A DNA stretch of 64,000 bases from FEN-1219 sp963744305 (GCA_963744305.1 CAVUTF010000023.1:39244-103243); one strand, 5' to 3'. Positions 47,106-57,712 are shown, counted from the first letter of the stretch. The notes: generated by a model from the letters alone, not told the origin. Translations and numbers: made by a program.

Positions 47106-49731
47106 CTACTGGAAGAACATCCTCATCTTGATACCGACTTCGCGCGGCCGGTCGACGGCGCCGAAGTCGAACTGCCAAATACCGTGCATGAAACCCGAGT
47201 TGATGTTGTACTCGTCCAGCAGGTTCGTCCCAGAGCGCGAGCTCGTAGTTGCCGCCGCCGGCTGATACGTAAGGCGCGCGTTGACCGTCCAAAAATCACC
47301 CGCTTCGTCGGTTCTCCCGCTCACGTAGGCCTCCTGCCGGAAAGCCGGCAGTCTCGGAACGCAAATAGGCGCCGAAGTAATTGGCGTTGAAGCGGGTGAT
47401 GAACGTGCTGCCGCCGGAGAGGCTGGCGGTATGCTGAAAGCTCGAGGTTGATACGTTTCCTCGGGCGCGCCGCGCAAACTCGCGTCTCCAGTGTCACCGG
47501 AATTGGGTTGAGCGCGCCGGGACTGTTGGCTGGTATGTCGAGGTACGTGGTGTCGAGAAAGCCGAGGTTCGCCCCGAGCAGCACGTTGTCCGTCGCCGCA
47601 AAGTTCGCGCTCGATCTCGACAGCCTTCCGCCTCGCCCGTACGCAACGTTCTGGATCGAAGACCTCGCGTGCGGTCCAGACCGGTGACCCGATCAAGGAT
47701 CGTCAAGATAGAGCTGAATACTGTCCCATTCGGTGAAGAAGTAGGTCGCATTCAGCGCGCAACCGTCCGTCGAGCAAGGTGCGATCCGAATGCCGATCTT
47801 CGTGTTCGTGATATCCTCGGCTTGATACGTGCGACGCGCCGGGACCAGCCGTATCTTCGAAGCGTGTCGAGGCGCCACCGGCATTGAAGCCCTCGGTGTA
47901 AGAGACGTAGAGCCATGAACGTCATCGGTGAAATCGTATTGCCAGCTTGCGGCCCGCATCGTATCCTTGTCGAAGTCGAACGGGCTGATGCGCGGGTCGG
48001 TGCTGCCGGGATGGATCGGCCCGGCCACCGCCGCGTCGACGCTATTGAACTCCGATTCGATCTGCACAGGCCGCGGTTCCGTCACGCCGGCCGCGATCCC
48101 CGCGGTGAGATTTACGGCGTTGCTCGTGACCGTCTGATCGTGCTGGCGATAGCCGAGCGTCAAGTCGAACCGCTCGGTGAGCCCGATCGTCACCTCGCCG
48201 AACAGCGCAGTGCCGTCCTGAGTATTCACGTTGAGCCGATCCGCTCCGCCGCCAAACGCCAAGGCGCCGATCCAGCCGAAACCGCCTGCCCAATCGCAGG
48301 GGAACGGCCACGCGGCCTCGGTCGGGCGATCCGCCGCGGCGACGTGTCTGGCCGGAGTCCCGGGATTGAATCCGCCGGTGAAATCGAGGCCGTAAGAGGC
48401 CGGCGTCCGCGAGCATACGGGAGCCGCAAGCACGTCCGCATAATCGAACGCTGCGGAACGCCGGGATCGAGTCCCGGAATCGAAGACTCCGCCGCCCGGC
48501 CCGATCCACTCCGACATTCGCCACTCGACGCCGCGCACTCTTCGCCATTGATCCCAGTAATAGGCGCCGCCGACCCACGTGAATCGATCGGTGCCGCCGG
48601 AGAACTGGAACTCGTGACTGTCGAGCTCGGTCTTCGCGACGTTGAGTAGTCGATGAAGAAATTGAATTCGGAGCCGGCCCAGTCGTTGTAGATGCGGTTG
48701 TCGAGGTCGGTGTCGCCGTAGCAAATATTTGAAGTTGACGTTGTCGGTGACATCGAGGTCCACTGAAAACGTTGTCTGTTGCGGTCCACTGACGGTTCGG
48801 CGTACATTCCGCGACGTGGATCTCGAATTCTCCAACGATGCCGCCCGGGAAGCCGCGCGACGCCATCAGGCGGATTCGAATTGACCGCCGCTCGCGATAT
48901 CGTTAGCTTCGGCGAGACCCACTTGAAAGCCGTGGTTGTAGGCGCCATCTGGACTCGATCCAGGTTTGCACCCGCGGCGTGTTCGAGGTGACGATCTCGT
49001 CGTCCTGGCGCGAGAGACGCAAGCATCGACGCGGTCGCGAAGGCGTCCACAAGATGTCGCTTTCGAAGGCTTCGTCCTCGAAGCTGCCGGTGGAAAAGCC
49101 GGTGACCTTGCTCGTGACGTAGCCATCGAGGTCGTAGCTACCAACGGTAAAGCGTGTACGAAAGTTTTCGCCGAACGGCAATCGAACGGACTCCCGTGAA
49201 GTCGCGGCGATCATAGTTGCCGAGGGACAGATCTACCGTGAAAGCCAAACTCGTCTGCGGGACGGCTGCGTGTAAGATCCGAATCGCGCCACCCGTGGAG
49301 TCTCGGCCGTAGAGGGTACCCTGTGGGCCGCGCAGCACTTCGATCGCGCTCGATGCTCGGTGAACTCTTTCAGCAGGGGTCCGCTGTTGCCCAGGAAGCC
49401 CGCGCTCTGCCAGATTCCATCGATGTACGATGCCGACGTTCGGAATACCGCGCATCACGAAAGATCGCCGCGTTGTTGCTCGCCAGGACCGCCCGCATCG
49501 ACGACGTTCGGCGCAACGGCAGCTCAAGTCCTGCATGCTCGTGATGCCGCGCTCGTTCGAGATTTTCGCCGGTGAAGGCGATGACGGCGAGAGGCACGTC
49601 CTGCAGGTTATGCTCGCGCCGCGTGGCCGAGACGATGATTTCCTCGAGGGCCGCCGGGACTGCGCGCTGCCTCTTGAGACGAGCGTCGCACGGGATCCGC
49701 GCCCAAGATGGCGGCGACGTACATCGGCCAA
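47106..49731 (-). CDS. TonB-dependent receptor, heavily frameshifted
   Basis: A second outer-membrane receptor. The N-terminal part in scattered frames reads ALEEIIVSATRREHNLQDVP LAVIAFTGENLE (TonB box and plug start), then VMRGIPNVG, AIEVLRGPQGTLYGRDSTGG AIRI and later barrel segments (RFDLTLGYRQHDQTVTSNAV, NYFGAYLRSETAGFPA-like strands); the last strand FGAVDRPREVGIKMRMFFQ ends at 47106. More than ten indels occur in 2.6 kb. The start near 49731 is approximate. It could be a true pseudogene or a poorly polished region. The AT-rich stretch upstream probably carries the promoter. Confidence 0.7.
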
Positions 49732-49780
49732 CGTACCAACGCTCCCCCCTTGATATTGCTTCTCGCTTTTAGTGAACCCC

Positions 49781-49798
49781 TAACCTAATCGTAGGTTA
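49781..49798. promoter_or_regulatory. Inverted repeat TAACCTA-N4-TAGGTTA, possible operator
   Basis: Two perfect 7-base arms with a 4-base spacer lie about 50 bases upstream of the receptor start at 49731. The symmetry and length fit a dimeric regulator site. No regulator can be assigned from the sequence. Confidence 0.3.
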
Positions 49799-50014
49799 TG
49801 TATTCCTAACGTTCCGCTGAGTCGTTGTTTTTTTGTGTTCGGTCAGTTAACTAAATAGTCTCTCTCATTTGGCTTAGCGTCAAGCTTTCACGGCCCGTTT
49901 CCTTGACTTAATCTGTCGCTGTAGCTTTTTAGCAACACTACATGCGACGCAATCGACGCACCTCGGGGTGCTCGGCTAACGGGATGATGCGCGGTCTACT
50001 GACCGCCAAAAAAG

Positions 50015-50039
50015 AAAGCCCGGCGCGAAGCCGGGCTTT
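50015..50039 (-). terminator. Rho-independent terminator
   Basis: AAAGCCCGGC at 50015-50024 pairs with GCCGGGCTTT at 50030-50039 around a GCGAA loop. In the minus direction the stem is followed by CTTTTTT, so it ends transcription of the XRE regulator gene at 50221-51057, about 180 bases after its stop. Confidence 0.75.
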
Positions 50040-50220
50040 GTTGGTGGTCTGGGATTTCCAAAGGGGGAGAAATCACCAAACGCCTACGATTCTCGTCCAG
50101 TGCTCGACCGTGAGCTAGACCAGCAAGAATGCTAGTAGTGATTCCAACACCGATGTGGTTGCGAACCCGGCAATAGTGGCGTGTGCGCGTGCTCCGCGCC
50201 GTCGCGAGCCGAAAGTTGTT

Positions 50221-51057
50221 CTAGTTCGGCTTGCCGACGCGCCGCCCGGCGCGTAGCGCAGCAACTTTCGCGGAGCTGTCGTCGTCGTACGGAACGAATA
50301 TCACGAGCCGCAGTGTCGGGCTGCCTTCGGGAATGTAGGACGAGTGCTCGAACGTGATGCCGCCGAGCTGCGGATGATGCGCGATCGCCTCTGACCGCCC
50401 CCTGACTTCCGGGCTGTTCCACAGCCGGCGGAAGATCGGGCAGCGCGCGGCGAGCTCGGCAATCAATTCCTCGAACGCAGGATCGTGAGGCGATTGGCTG
50501 TAGTCGACGCGGAACTTGGACAGTACCCGCCGCACCATTTCCTCGTAGGCGGCCGGATCGTGCTGGTAGGACTTGTCGTCGACGAGCAGGATTCGGAGCA
50601 GATTGCGCTTTTCGGGCGGCAGCTTGTCGTAGTCTCGGAACACCTGCGAGCTGAGTTTGTTCCAGGCGATCACATCCCAGCGAACCGTCATCACGATTGC
50701 GGGCACGGCGAGCGCATCGAGCATCCGCGCGAGCGTCGGGCTAACCGCGTCGTAACGTGCACGCACGGGCGGCGCCGGTCGATGCTGCACGAGCGCGAAC
50801 AAATACTCGCGCTCGTCGGCCGACATCCGCAGCGTGGCGCAGATTCGCTCGAGCACGTCGGCCGAAACCTGGATGTTGCGGCCTTGCTCGAGCCAGGTGT
50901 ACCAAGTGACGCTCACACCTGCGAGCGCCGCGACGTCCTCGCGTCGCAACCCAGGAGTTCGCCGCCGATTGGTGTCTGGAAGACCGACTTCGACGGGCGA
51001 CAGCCGCCCTCGACAACCCTTCAGGAAATCGACCAGCTGCTGCCGTTGCGTGTCCAT
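50221..51057 (-). CDS. XRE-family regulator with MmyB-like ligand domain
   Basis: A 278-residue regulator. ATG 51057 gives MDTQRQQLVDFLKGCRGRLS. The helix-turn-helix (residues 30-60) reads TPGLRREDVAALAGVSVTWY TWLEQGRN, the standard MmyB signature. The remaining part is the PAS-like MmyB ligand domain (VIAWNKLSSQVFRDYDKLPP, RNLLRILL, DPAFEELIAELAARCPIFRR LWNSPEVRGRSE, HPQLGGITFEHSSYIPEGSP TLRLVIFVP). It is intact and divergent from the TonB receptor at 51387; control of that receptor is plausible. Confidence 0.92.
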   Translation of the reverse strand: MDTQRQQLVDFLKGCRGRLSPVEVGLPDTNRRRTPGLRREDVAALAGVSVTWYTWLEQGRNIQVSADVLERICATLRMSADEREYLFALVQHRPAPPVRARYDAVSPTLARMLDALAVPAIVMTVRWDVIAWNKLSSQVFRDYDKLPPEKRNLLRILLVDDKSYQHDPAAYEEMVRRVLSKFRVDYSQSPHDPAFEELIAELAARCPIFRRLWNSPEVRGRSEAIAHHPQLGGITFEHSSYIPEGSPTLRLVIFVPYDDDSSAKVAALRAGRRVGKPN

Positions 51058-51386
51058 TCTCCCCCACTCGCCCCGACTGCCACCAACGCCGGCCGGGCCA
51101 CCTTCAGGCAAGGATCGCAGATATGCGCCGAGCGCGCGAGATGCTGCGCGCGCGCCTCGATCGGCCGAAAAGCCAAAGGTTCTAGCGTCCGCTCCGCCGA
51201 CTGACCGATCGTGGTTTTGCACCAACGGCTGCCAGCGCCCGACGGTCGGAAGATTATGTTATCTAGAGTGCTAGTAGCTTTGAACATAGCAATGCCTCGC
51301 TCCGTTGCTAACGTCGCACAGCTTCAGTACTTTCGCTCAACTGCTTTACAAGCCCCGCAACCGCCTGCATTCGCGCGGAGATCTTC

Positions 51387-53603
51387 ATGAAACACGAGCG
51401 CTTGAGGCCGATCATCCTGTCGACTCTGTTGTTTTTTCCCATCACCGTGCCGAGGATTGTCCACGCGCAGGCGGCGCTCGAGGAAATCATCGTCACGGCG
51501 CGGCGCCGAGCGGAGTCGTTCCAAGACGTGCCGGTGACGATGTCGGTTTTCGATGCCGAGGACATTCGCTCTGCAGGCATCGAGCGGCCGCGCGACTTCG
51601 TGGCGCTGACACCGAACGTCACGCTCGTCGAAACGCAGAACCAAGGGACGTCGTTTCTCACCGTCCGCGGTATCTCGCAAGCTCGCAATAGCGAGCCCTC
51701 GGTGGCAACGCTTGTCGACGGCGTATTGATGTCGAATCCGGCGCAGTTCACTCAAGAGCTCTTCGACGTCGAGCAAATCGAGGTATTGAAAGGCGCGCAG
51801 GGAGCGGTCTATGGCCGCAACGCGATCGGCGGCGCAATCGTGATCACTACGCGCCAACCGGGCGACGAGTTCTCCGGCAGAGTCCGGCTCGGCTACGACT
51901 CCGGTCCGGGCACCGTGATTCAACTCTCCGGCGACGGCCCGCTCGGCGACTCGGACACGCTGAAATATCACGCTGCGCTGTCCTACTACGATACCGACGG
52001 CTACATCGACAACCCGTATCTCGGCGAAGAAGCGGATCCGTTCAAAGACACATCAGCGCGCGTGCGCCTAATCTGGGAACCGAACGACCGGCTCACGGGT
52101 GACTTGCGCTACTACACTTCCGAAGTCAACACGCAGGCGCTGTACTTCAACATCGTCGGCCTGTCTCCACACATCCGCTCAACGTCAACGACACGAGCCT
52201 GCCGGTGCGCGTCAACAACGCCGGCCAGAACGATCGTGAGCTGTCGCAACTGTCGTTCAAGCTCGATTACGACACGGACTTCGGAACGTTCACGTCGATC
52301 ACGTCTTTCGATTCCGTCGAGGAAATCCTGACCGGGGATCAGTTCGACTTCGTGCCGATCGATGAATCGCTGTTCAAATTCTTGTTCGGCGACGATTTCG
52401 CGCAGAGCCAGTTTCTCGAGGTGGACACCGTCAGCCAGGAAGTCAGGTTGACGTCGGACGACGAGGGCAAGTTCCGGTGGATTGCCGGTGCCTATTTCAT
52501 TACGACGGATCGATTCATCTCGACCGGCAACATCGTGGATCGCGGCCTTGGCGCATTCCCAGTGTACGAAACGCCGCGCGGCAATTTTCCGTTCGACACG
52601 GTCACATACCCAAACAGCTTTCAGACGAGCTTCCTCTCCGATAGCCAGGACAACTTCGCCTGGGCCGTTTTCGGTGAGGTCGCCTACGACTTGACCGACC
52701 GCACGGAGCTCTCCTTCTCGCTTGCGCTACGACGAGGACGAGCGCGAGCAGACAACGGAGACGCCGACGCCATTCCTACCCAACGTGCCGGGTTTTCCGC
52801 AGGGCTTCACGGGTCAGGTGCGCACGAACACTTGGGACGAGGTGCAACCGCGGATCGCGCTGCGCTTTCAGCCGTCGGACGACGTCACCTTGTTCGGCAG
52901 CTACGGCAAGGGCTTCCGCAGCGGCGGCTTCAACCAGACCGGCGTCGGCGCGCTCGCGGCCTCGCTCGGGATCGTCGGCGTCGGCGATCTGTTCGATGCG
53001 GAAGTCGCGGAGACGCTCGAGTTCGGCGTGAAGACGTTGTTCGCCGACGATCGAGTGAGCGCGAACTTCAGCGTCTACGACACCGAGTCGGAAGGACCCT
53101 ACTTCTTCGTGTTCATCGCGACGAACTCGACCCAAAACCTCGGCAACATCGACAAGGTGGACTATCAAGGATTCGAGCTCGACGTCAATGCGCATCTCGG
53201 CGACAACTTCGACGTGTTCTTCGGCTACGGTGACACCGACAGCGAGATCGTCGAGTTCGACTCGCCGGCCGCCATCGGCAACCAAGCGCCGCTCGTCACG
53301 GAAAACACCACCAACGTGGGCTTCCAATATCGGCGCTCGGTCCGTGACAGCGGCTTGAGCCTGTTCGCCCGCGTGGATTACCAACGGCTCGGCAAGACGT
53401 ATTGGGATCCCGCGAACTCCACGGTCCGTGATCCGGTGGACCTGCTCGACTGGCGCATCGGTATCGAAGGAGAGACTTGGTCGCTCGTCGGCTGGCAGCG
53501 CAACTTCAACGACGTGCAATACAACGCGGAGTTTTCACCGGGCGGCTTCGTGTTCAAAGCCAAGCCGCGCCGCTGGGGAATCGACTTCATCAAAGAGTTC
53601 TGA
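51387..53603 (+). CDS. TonB-dependent receptor (FecA/sugar-type plug), two frameshifts
   Basis: Outer-membrane importer of about 735 residues. A signal peptide (LRPIILSTLLFFPITVPRIV HAQ) leads to ALEEIIVTARRRAESFQDVP VTMSVFDAEDIRSAG, the TonB box and plug. EVLKGAQGAVYGRNAIGGAI VITTRQPGDEFSG is the plug end. The barrel continues after slips near 52185 and 52730: RLTSDDEGKFRWIAGAYFIT, VTLFGSYGKGFRSGGFNQTG, and closes KPRRWGIDFIKEF. Its stop overlaps the ATG of the GntR gene (TGATG), so the two are coupled. Confidence 0.93.
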
Positions 53604-54292
53604 TGGCAGCGGTCGAGCGACTCGTGCCGATTCCAGGGCGCCGCCCGTCGGGCGTGGCGTCGCGCGTCTATCGGCGCCTCCTCGCGGACATCCTGAGCGG
53701 CGCTTTACCGCCCGACAGCGAGCTCAAGCTCTTGCCGCTCGCGGAACGCTACGAAACGAGTCGCGCGTCAGTGAGGCAGTCCGTGCTGCAGCTCGCAGCG
53801 GAACGGCTCGTCGTCCCCGTGGCGCCTCAAGGTTATCGCGTCGCACCCGCGAGCGCCGACGATCTCTTGGATCTGATCAAGACACTGGGCTGGCTCACTG
53901 CCATCGGCATCCGCGAGTCCATCCTCAATGGCGACCGCCATTGGGAAGAAGACGTGCTCGCGGCCCATCGCCGTCTTGCCCAATGCTTCGATAGCAGCGG
54001 TCGATCCGTGGAGACCGGACCTTTCGTCGACGAACGCGCGCTCGAGTATCACGAAGCGTTGATATCGGCCTGTCGTTCCGAGAACCTCATCGACTGCTGC
54101 CGTTTGCTGAGCCGCCGCGTGCTGCGCTACCGGAATCTCGCCGAGTCTGGCCACGATCGAGAAGAACTGGACTGGGCGCTGCAAGTTCGCAATGCCGCGC
54201 TCGAGAAGAATGCCGAGGTCGCGCTGGACTTATTCGACACGCATTACCGATTCGTAGTGCAGCGCGTCCTTGCCAGTGGAGTGTTGAGCTAG
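53603..54292 (+). CDS. GntR family regulator with FCD domain
   Basis: A 229-residue regulator. The winged helix is ASRVYRRLLADILSGALPPD SELKLLPLAERYETSRASVR QSVLQLAAERLV. The FCD part has ALEYHEALISACRSENLIDC CRLLSRRVLRYRNLAE and DLFDTHYRFVVQRVLASG with the metal-binding His residues. It starts inside the receptor's stop codon. This order, receptor then own regulator, suggests that the imported substrate or a breakdown product is the effector. Intact. Confidence 0.92.
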   Translation: MAAVERLVPIPGRRPSGVASRVYRRLLADILSGALPPDSELKLLPLAERYETSRASVRQSVLQLAAERLVVPVAPQGYRVAPASADDLLDLIKTLGWLTAIGIRESILNGDRHWEEDVLAAHRRLAQCFDSSGRSVETGPFVDERALEYHEALISACRSENLIDCCRLLSRRVLRYRNLAESGHDREELDWALQVRNAALEKNAEVALDLFDTHYRFVVQRVLASGVLS

Positions 54293-54305
54293 AGGCGGCG
54301 GCGCG

Positions 54306-54806
54306 CTATCGGGTGCTGTCGGCGTCGCCGTTGCCGTCGCCGGACGTGAGGAAAGCCTCGCCGGTCTTCGCGTTGCAGCCGCCCTTCGGCAGCTCCGTGC
54401 CGCATTTGATGAGGCCGCTACCGTCCCGTGCCATCGCGCCAAACGTCTTGCCGTTGCGCAGCGGATGCAGCGAGGCACTGATGATGGTGCCCTCTGGAAA
54501 GGCGGCTACCGTGACGCCCGAGCGCGCGATGTTCGCCGCGGGACCCATCTCGATGCCCCAGATGACCGGCTTGCCGTCCGCGCCGAGCTGCGTCTTGCCG
54601 TCTTCGCCGACGACCTCGAAAAGGATCTGCGCGTGGTTTGCCCCGGGGATGAATCGCGTGATGCGCCCCGTGAACGTCAGCGACTGGCTCTGGTCGTACA
54701 TCGCAAAAGAGTGGTGCGCACTTGCCGGCGCTGCGACCAGCCCCGTCGCGAGAACGGCTGCAGAACCGACGACCAACCGCGTCCAGATCGATGATGATGT
54801 GCTCAT
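54306..54806 (-). CDS. DUF6152 family exported protein
   Basis: A 166-residue periplasmic protein. ATG 54806 starts MSTSSSIWTRLVVGSAAVLA TGLVAAPASAHHSFAMYDQS, a signal peptide followed by the family's AHHSFAMYD opening. SLTFTGRITRFIPGANHAQI LFEVVGEDGK and WGIEMGPAANIARSG are conserved. SLHPLRNGKTFGAMARDGSG and GCNAKTGEAFLTS close the domain. The AHHSF motif could bind a metal. It converges with the GntR gene, 13 bases apart. Function unknown. Confidence 0.88.
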   Translation of the reverse strand: MSTSSSIWTRLVVGSAAVLATGLVAAPASAHHSFAMYDQSQSLTFTGRITRFIPGANHAQILFEVVGEDGKTQLGADGKPVIWGIEMGPAANIARSGVTVAAFPEGTIISASLHPLRNGKTFGAMARDGSGLIKCGTELPKGGCNAKTGEAFLTSGDGNGDADSTR

Positions 54807-55042
54807 GCTGGGAAACGTAGTATGAAGGGTCGGGCAGTTCAAGGGCGTGGGCCTTTAGTTTTTCGAACCTTGCGGACGCACGCCCGTGAGCGTGCTACGA
54901 ACAATTTGACTCGATCCTAGTATCTTTGGTACCTGGATTGCGCGATCCTGCCAGGCTCGCGAGACCGCTGCTACGATGGCGGCCCGCAACGCATCGGCCA
55001 GAGTCCGACGCAAGAGCACAAAGTGATGGAGAAGAACCCAAC

Positions 55043-56416
55043 ATGAGTCGTCAGAGCTTGGAAGACCTATTACAAACGGTCCGCAGCCCGGTGGACTTGC
55101 TGCGCAACTCGCAAATCGGACCGTACGTGTACCCCGTCGTTCCGCGCGAGTTCACGAGTTGGATCGACGAGCAGCAGGCATGGCAGAAAACGTGCGTGCT
55201 GTTCAATCAGTCGTTTCACATGACCGACATGTATGTCGAAGGCCCCGATGCGCTGAAGCTGCTATCGGACCTCGGCGTCAACAGCTTCAACAACTTCGCA
55301 CTCGACAAAGCGAAGCAGTTCGTCGCGTGCAACTACGACGGCTACGTGATCGGCGACGTCGTCCTGTTTCATCTAGCGAAGGACCGTTTCAATCTGGTCG
55401 GCCGTCCGTCCGTGCACAACTGGGTGCAGTATCACTGCGAGACCGGCGGCTATGACGCCAAGCTCGAGCGCGATGAGCGCTCCGCGGCGCGTCAAGGCGC
55501 GGCCCCACGCAAGGTCTACCGGTACCAGGTGCAGGGGCCGAACGCCGGCAAGGTCATCGAGAAAGTGACCGGCAAGCCGCCGCCCGACATCAAGTTCTTC
55601 AACATGGGCGAGTTCAAGATCGGTAAACGCAAGGTGCACGCGCTGCGGCACGGCATGGTCGGCCAACCGGGTTGGGAGGTTTTCGGGCCGTGGGCCGAAG
55701 GCGAAGAGGTCAAGGCGGCGATCGTGGAGGCCGGCCGCGACTTCGGTCTGCGCCAAGTGGGCTCGCGTGCGTACTCGAGCAATACGTTGGAGTCCGGCTG
55801 GATTCCGTCGCCGCTTCCCGCGGTGTACGCCGGAGACAAGATGAAACCGTACCGCCAATGGTTGCCGGCGGCGAGCTACGAAGGAACCGCGTCGCTCGGC
55901 GGCAGCTTCTACTCGAACGATATCACCGACTATTACTTGACGCCCCATGATCTCGGATATGGATCGATCGTGAAATTCGATCACGACTTCATCGGCAAGG
56001 ACGCCCTGCAGACGATGAAGCCGCGGCGCAAGAAGGTCACGCTCGCTTGGAACGCCGACGACGTGGAGCGAGTTTTCCGCTCGCTGCTGACGCCGGGCGG
56101 GCTGCCCGCGAAGTACATGGACATGCCGTCGGCCGTGTATTCGACGTTGCCGTACGACAAGGTGCTCGTGAACGGCAAGACTATCGGCATATCCACCTGG
56201 ACTGGATGCAGCAGCAACGAGCGCTCGATCCTGTCGCTCGCGATCCTCGACCAGGAGCATGCCGATGTAGGGACCGACGTCACGGTGGTCTGGGGGGAGG
56301 AAGGCAGCGGATCCTCCAAACCGACCGTCGAGCGTCATACGCAAGTCGAGATTCGGGCGAAGGTCGGTCCGGTGCCGTACGCGGAGGTCGCACGCACGGC
56401 GTATCGATCTACGTAG
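55043..56416 (+). CDS. GcvT/LigM-like tetrahydrofolate-dependent methyltransferase
   Basis: A 457-residue folate-binding protein of the aminomethyltransferase superfamily. SLEDLLQTVRSPVDLLRNSQ IGPYVYPVVPREFTSWIDEQ and QAWQKTCVLFNQSFHMTDMY VEGPDALKLLSDLGVNSFNN resemble LigM/vanillate O-demethylases and DMSP demethylase. NMGEFKIGKRKVHALRHGMV GQPGWEVFGPW contains the folate-site motif, and ESGWIPSPLPAVYAGDKMKP the second domain. A role in demethylating methoxy-aromatics or a related methylated compound is likely, using THF as acceptor, in the cytoplasm. Intact. Confidence 0.85.
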   Translation: MSRQSLEDLLQTVRSPVDLLRNSQIGPYVYPVVPREFTSWIDEQQAWQKTCVLFNQSFHMTDMYVEGPDALKLLSDLGVNSFNNFALDKAKQFVACNYDGYVIGDVVLFHLAKDRFNLVGRPSVHNWVQYHCETGGYDAKLERDERSAARQGAAPRKVYRYQVQGPNAGKVIEKVTGKPPPDIKFFNMGEFKIGKRKVHALRHGMVGQPGWEVFGPWAEGEEVKAAIVEAGRDFGLRQVGSRAYSSNTLESGWIPSPLPAVYAGDKMKPYRQWLPAASYEGTASLGGSFYSNDITDYYLTPHDLGYGSIVKFDHDFIGKDALQTMKPRRKKVTLAWNADDVERVFRSLLTPGGLPAKYMDMPSAVYSTLPYDKVLVNGKTIGISTWTGCSSNERSILSLAILDQEHADVGTDVTVVWGEEGSGSSKPTVERHTQVEIRAKVGPVPYAEVARTAYRST

Positions 56417-56420
56417 TGGA

Positions 56421-57070
56421 TTGAACGGCCGCCGCGCGCACGCCGTCGCGACGGCACGCGCTGAGCTGGCGCGGCTTGGCCGAAAGCATCGATTTCAAAG
56501 GCTGGCTCACGGCACCGCCCGGCACGCCGCTGCACGAGCGGCCGCATATCCGGCTCTTTTCGGAGTTCGTCACCGATCAAGTCTGCGCCTGGCTCATCGA
56601 GCGAGCGCGCGGCGGGATTCGACTTGATGAGCGCCGACCTGGTCCAGATCGCGCTCCAGTACCGCATGGCAGCGGCCGTCGGACTCCCGATACAGAACAT
56701 GGAAGGGCCGACGGTGCTGCACTACACGGTCGGCCAGCAGATCACGAATCACTACGACTTCGTGAACCCGGACATTGCGAACTATCAAGACGAGATCGCG
56801 CGGCGCGGGGAGCGGATCATCACGTTTCTCGTTTATCTGAACGACGACTACGGCGGGGGCGAAACCGAGTTCCCGCAACTCCGTGTGCAGCACAAAGGCC
56901 GCCGCCGCGAGGGTTTGTTCTTCGTGAATGCGCTCCCCAACGGCCAGCCCGATTTGCGCATGGTGCACGCCGGCCGGCCGCCGACATCCGGCGAGAAGTG
57001 GATCGTCTCGCAGTTCATCCGCAATCGCGCGGTGCTAAACGCCCGCGCGGAACACTTCGGATTGTCATAG
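56421..57070 (+). CDS. Prolyl-4-hydroxylase-like 2OG-Fe(II) oxygenase, broken
   Basis: A 2-oxoglutarate dioxygenase. The frame from 56476 gives ESIDFKGWLTAPPGTPLHER and the start of the oxygenase fold (IRLFSEFVTDQVCAWLIERA RGG). After a joint near 56620 the second frame has LMSADLVQIALQYRMAAAVG, PTVLHYTVGQQITNHYDFVN with the HxD iron ligands, FLVYLNDDYGGGETEFPQL, and MVHAGRPPTSGEKWIVSQFI with the second His and 2OG-binding Lys. About 25 residues expected between RARG and LMSADL are not seen. The N-terminus before 56476 is unclear. Likely acts on protein or peptide substrate, cytosolic. Confidence 0.75.
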
Positions 57071-57116
57071 CAATGCGGGCGATTGGTAGTAGTATCCACT
57101 GAAGAGGTACTCCCAA

Positions 57117-57650
57117 ATGCGGCACATGAGCATCATGCGAAACGGCGCGGCCGCGCTGTGCATCGCTTTCGGTGCCACCGGATCACCCATGGACGTCGTC
57201 GCGGACGAAAAGCCCACGAGCGTGGCACAACCCTGCTTGAACCACCCGAGCATCAAAAGAACCAAGGTCCTCGACGATCGCAATATTCTGTTCGTGACGA
57301 AGGACCACACGACTTATCACAACCTCCTACCGCGGCAGTGCCCAACCGTTCGCCGCAATGCGATCTTGAACTACCACATCGTGAACCGAGAGCTCTGCAG
57401 CGGCAGTAGTTTCACCGTACTGCAGCAAGTGGGCGTCAGTTATGTCCCGACGTTCGTCTGCAAGCTAGGGGTGTTCGTGCCCGTCAGCGAGGACGAGGTC
57501 GCCGACCTCATTGCGATGACCGAGAACGAATCGCGGGGCCGCCGCACGCCGCGCCGCGGCGCCCGCGAGATGGTGCAGACGGAGCCCGTCGATCTGCCGC
57601 CTGCGGAAACTCCGGCGCCGCCCGCGGAGCCGAGCACACCCGCCCCGTAG
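57117..57650 (+). CDS. DUF6491 family secreted protein
   Basis: A 177-residue product. The N-terminus (IMRNGAAALCIAFGATGSPM DVVADE) looks like a signal peptide. The conserved core FVTKDHTTYHNLLPRQCPTV RRNAILNYHIVNRELCSG and FVCKLGVFVPVSEDEVADLI corresponds to DUF6491, with paired cysteines. The C-terminus is Pro/Glu rich (ETPAPPAEPSTPAP). The function is unknown. It follows the oxygenase by 46 bases on the same strand. Confidence 0.75.
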   Translation: MRHMSIMRNGAAALCIAFGATGSPMDVVADEKPTSVAQPCLNHPSIKRTKVLDDRNILFVTKDHTTYHNLLPRQCPTVRRNAILNYHIVNRELCSGSSFTVLQQVGVSYVPTFVCKLGVFVPVSEDEVADLIAMTENESRGRRTPRRGAREMVQTEPVDLPPAETPAPPAEPSTPAP

Positions 57651-57668
57651 CAGCATCGATCGAACCCC

Positions 57669-57686
57669 ACAAGAATCAGTTCTTGT
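57669..57686. terminator. Short hairpin between converging genes
   Basis: ACAAGAA-TCAG-TTCTTGT is a perfect 7-base-pair stem with a 4-base loop, placed between the plus-strand DUF6491 gene (ends 57650) and the minus-strand 2OG gene (ends 57713). No strong T run follows on either strand, so the terminator role is tentative. Confidence 0.35.
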
Positions 57687-57712
57687 TGATCGACGATGGG
57701 AAAAGCGGAATA

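Larger units (their letters stand above)
49732..50220. other. AT-rich intergenic region with promoter-like and terminator elements
   Basis: No gene of useful size. Positions 49795-49935 are clearly AT-richer than the surroundings, with GTTGTTTTTTTGTG and TTTAGCAACACTACATG, as expected for the promoter of the minus-strand receptor. The terminator at 50015-50039 and the inverted repeat at 49781-49798 are listed separately. The stretch 50045-50220 holds nothing recognisable. Confidence 0.5.

Noticed and set aside
50040..50130. Possible tRNA or small RNA after the terminator hairpin
   Set aside because: No cloverleaf or TTCGA-type T-loop could be found.
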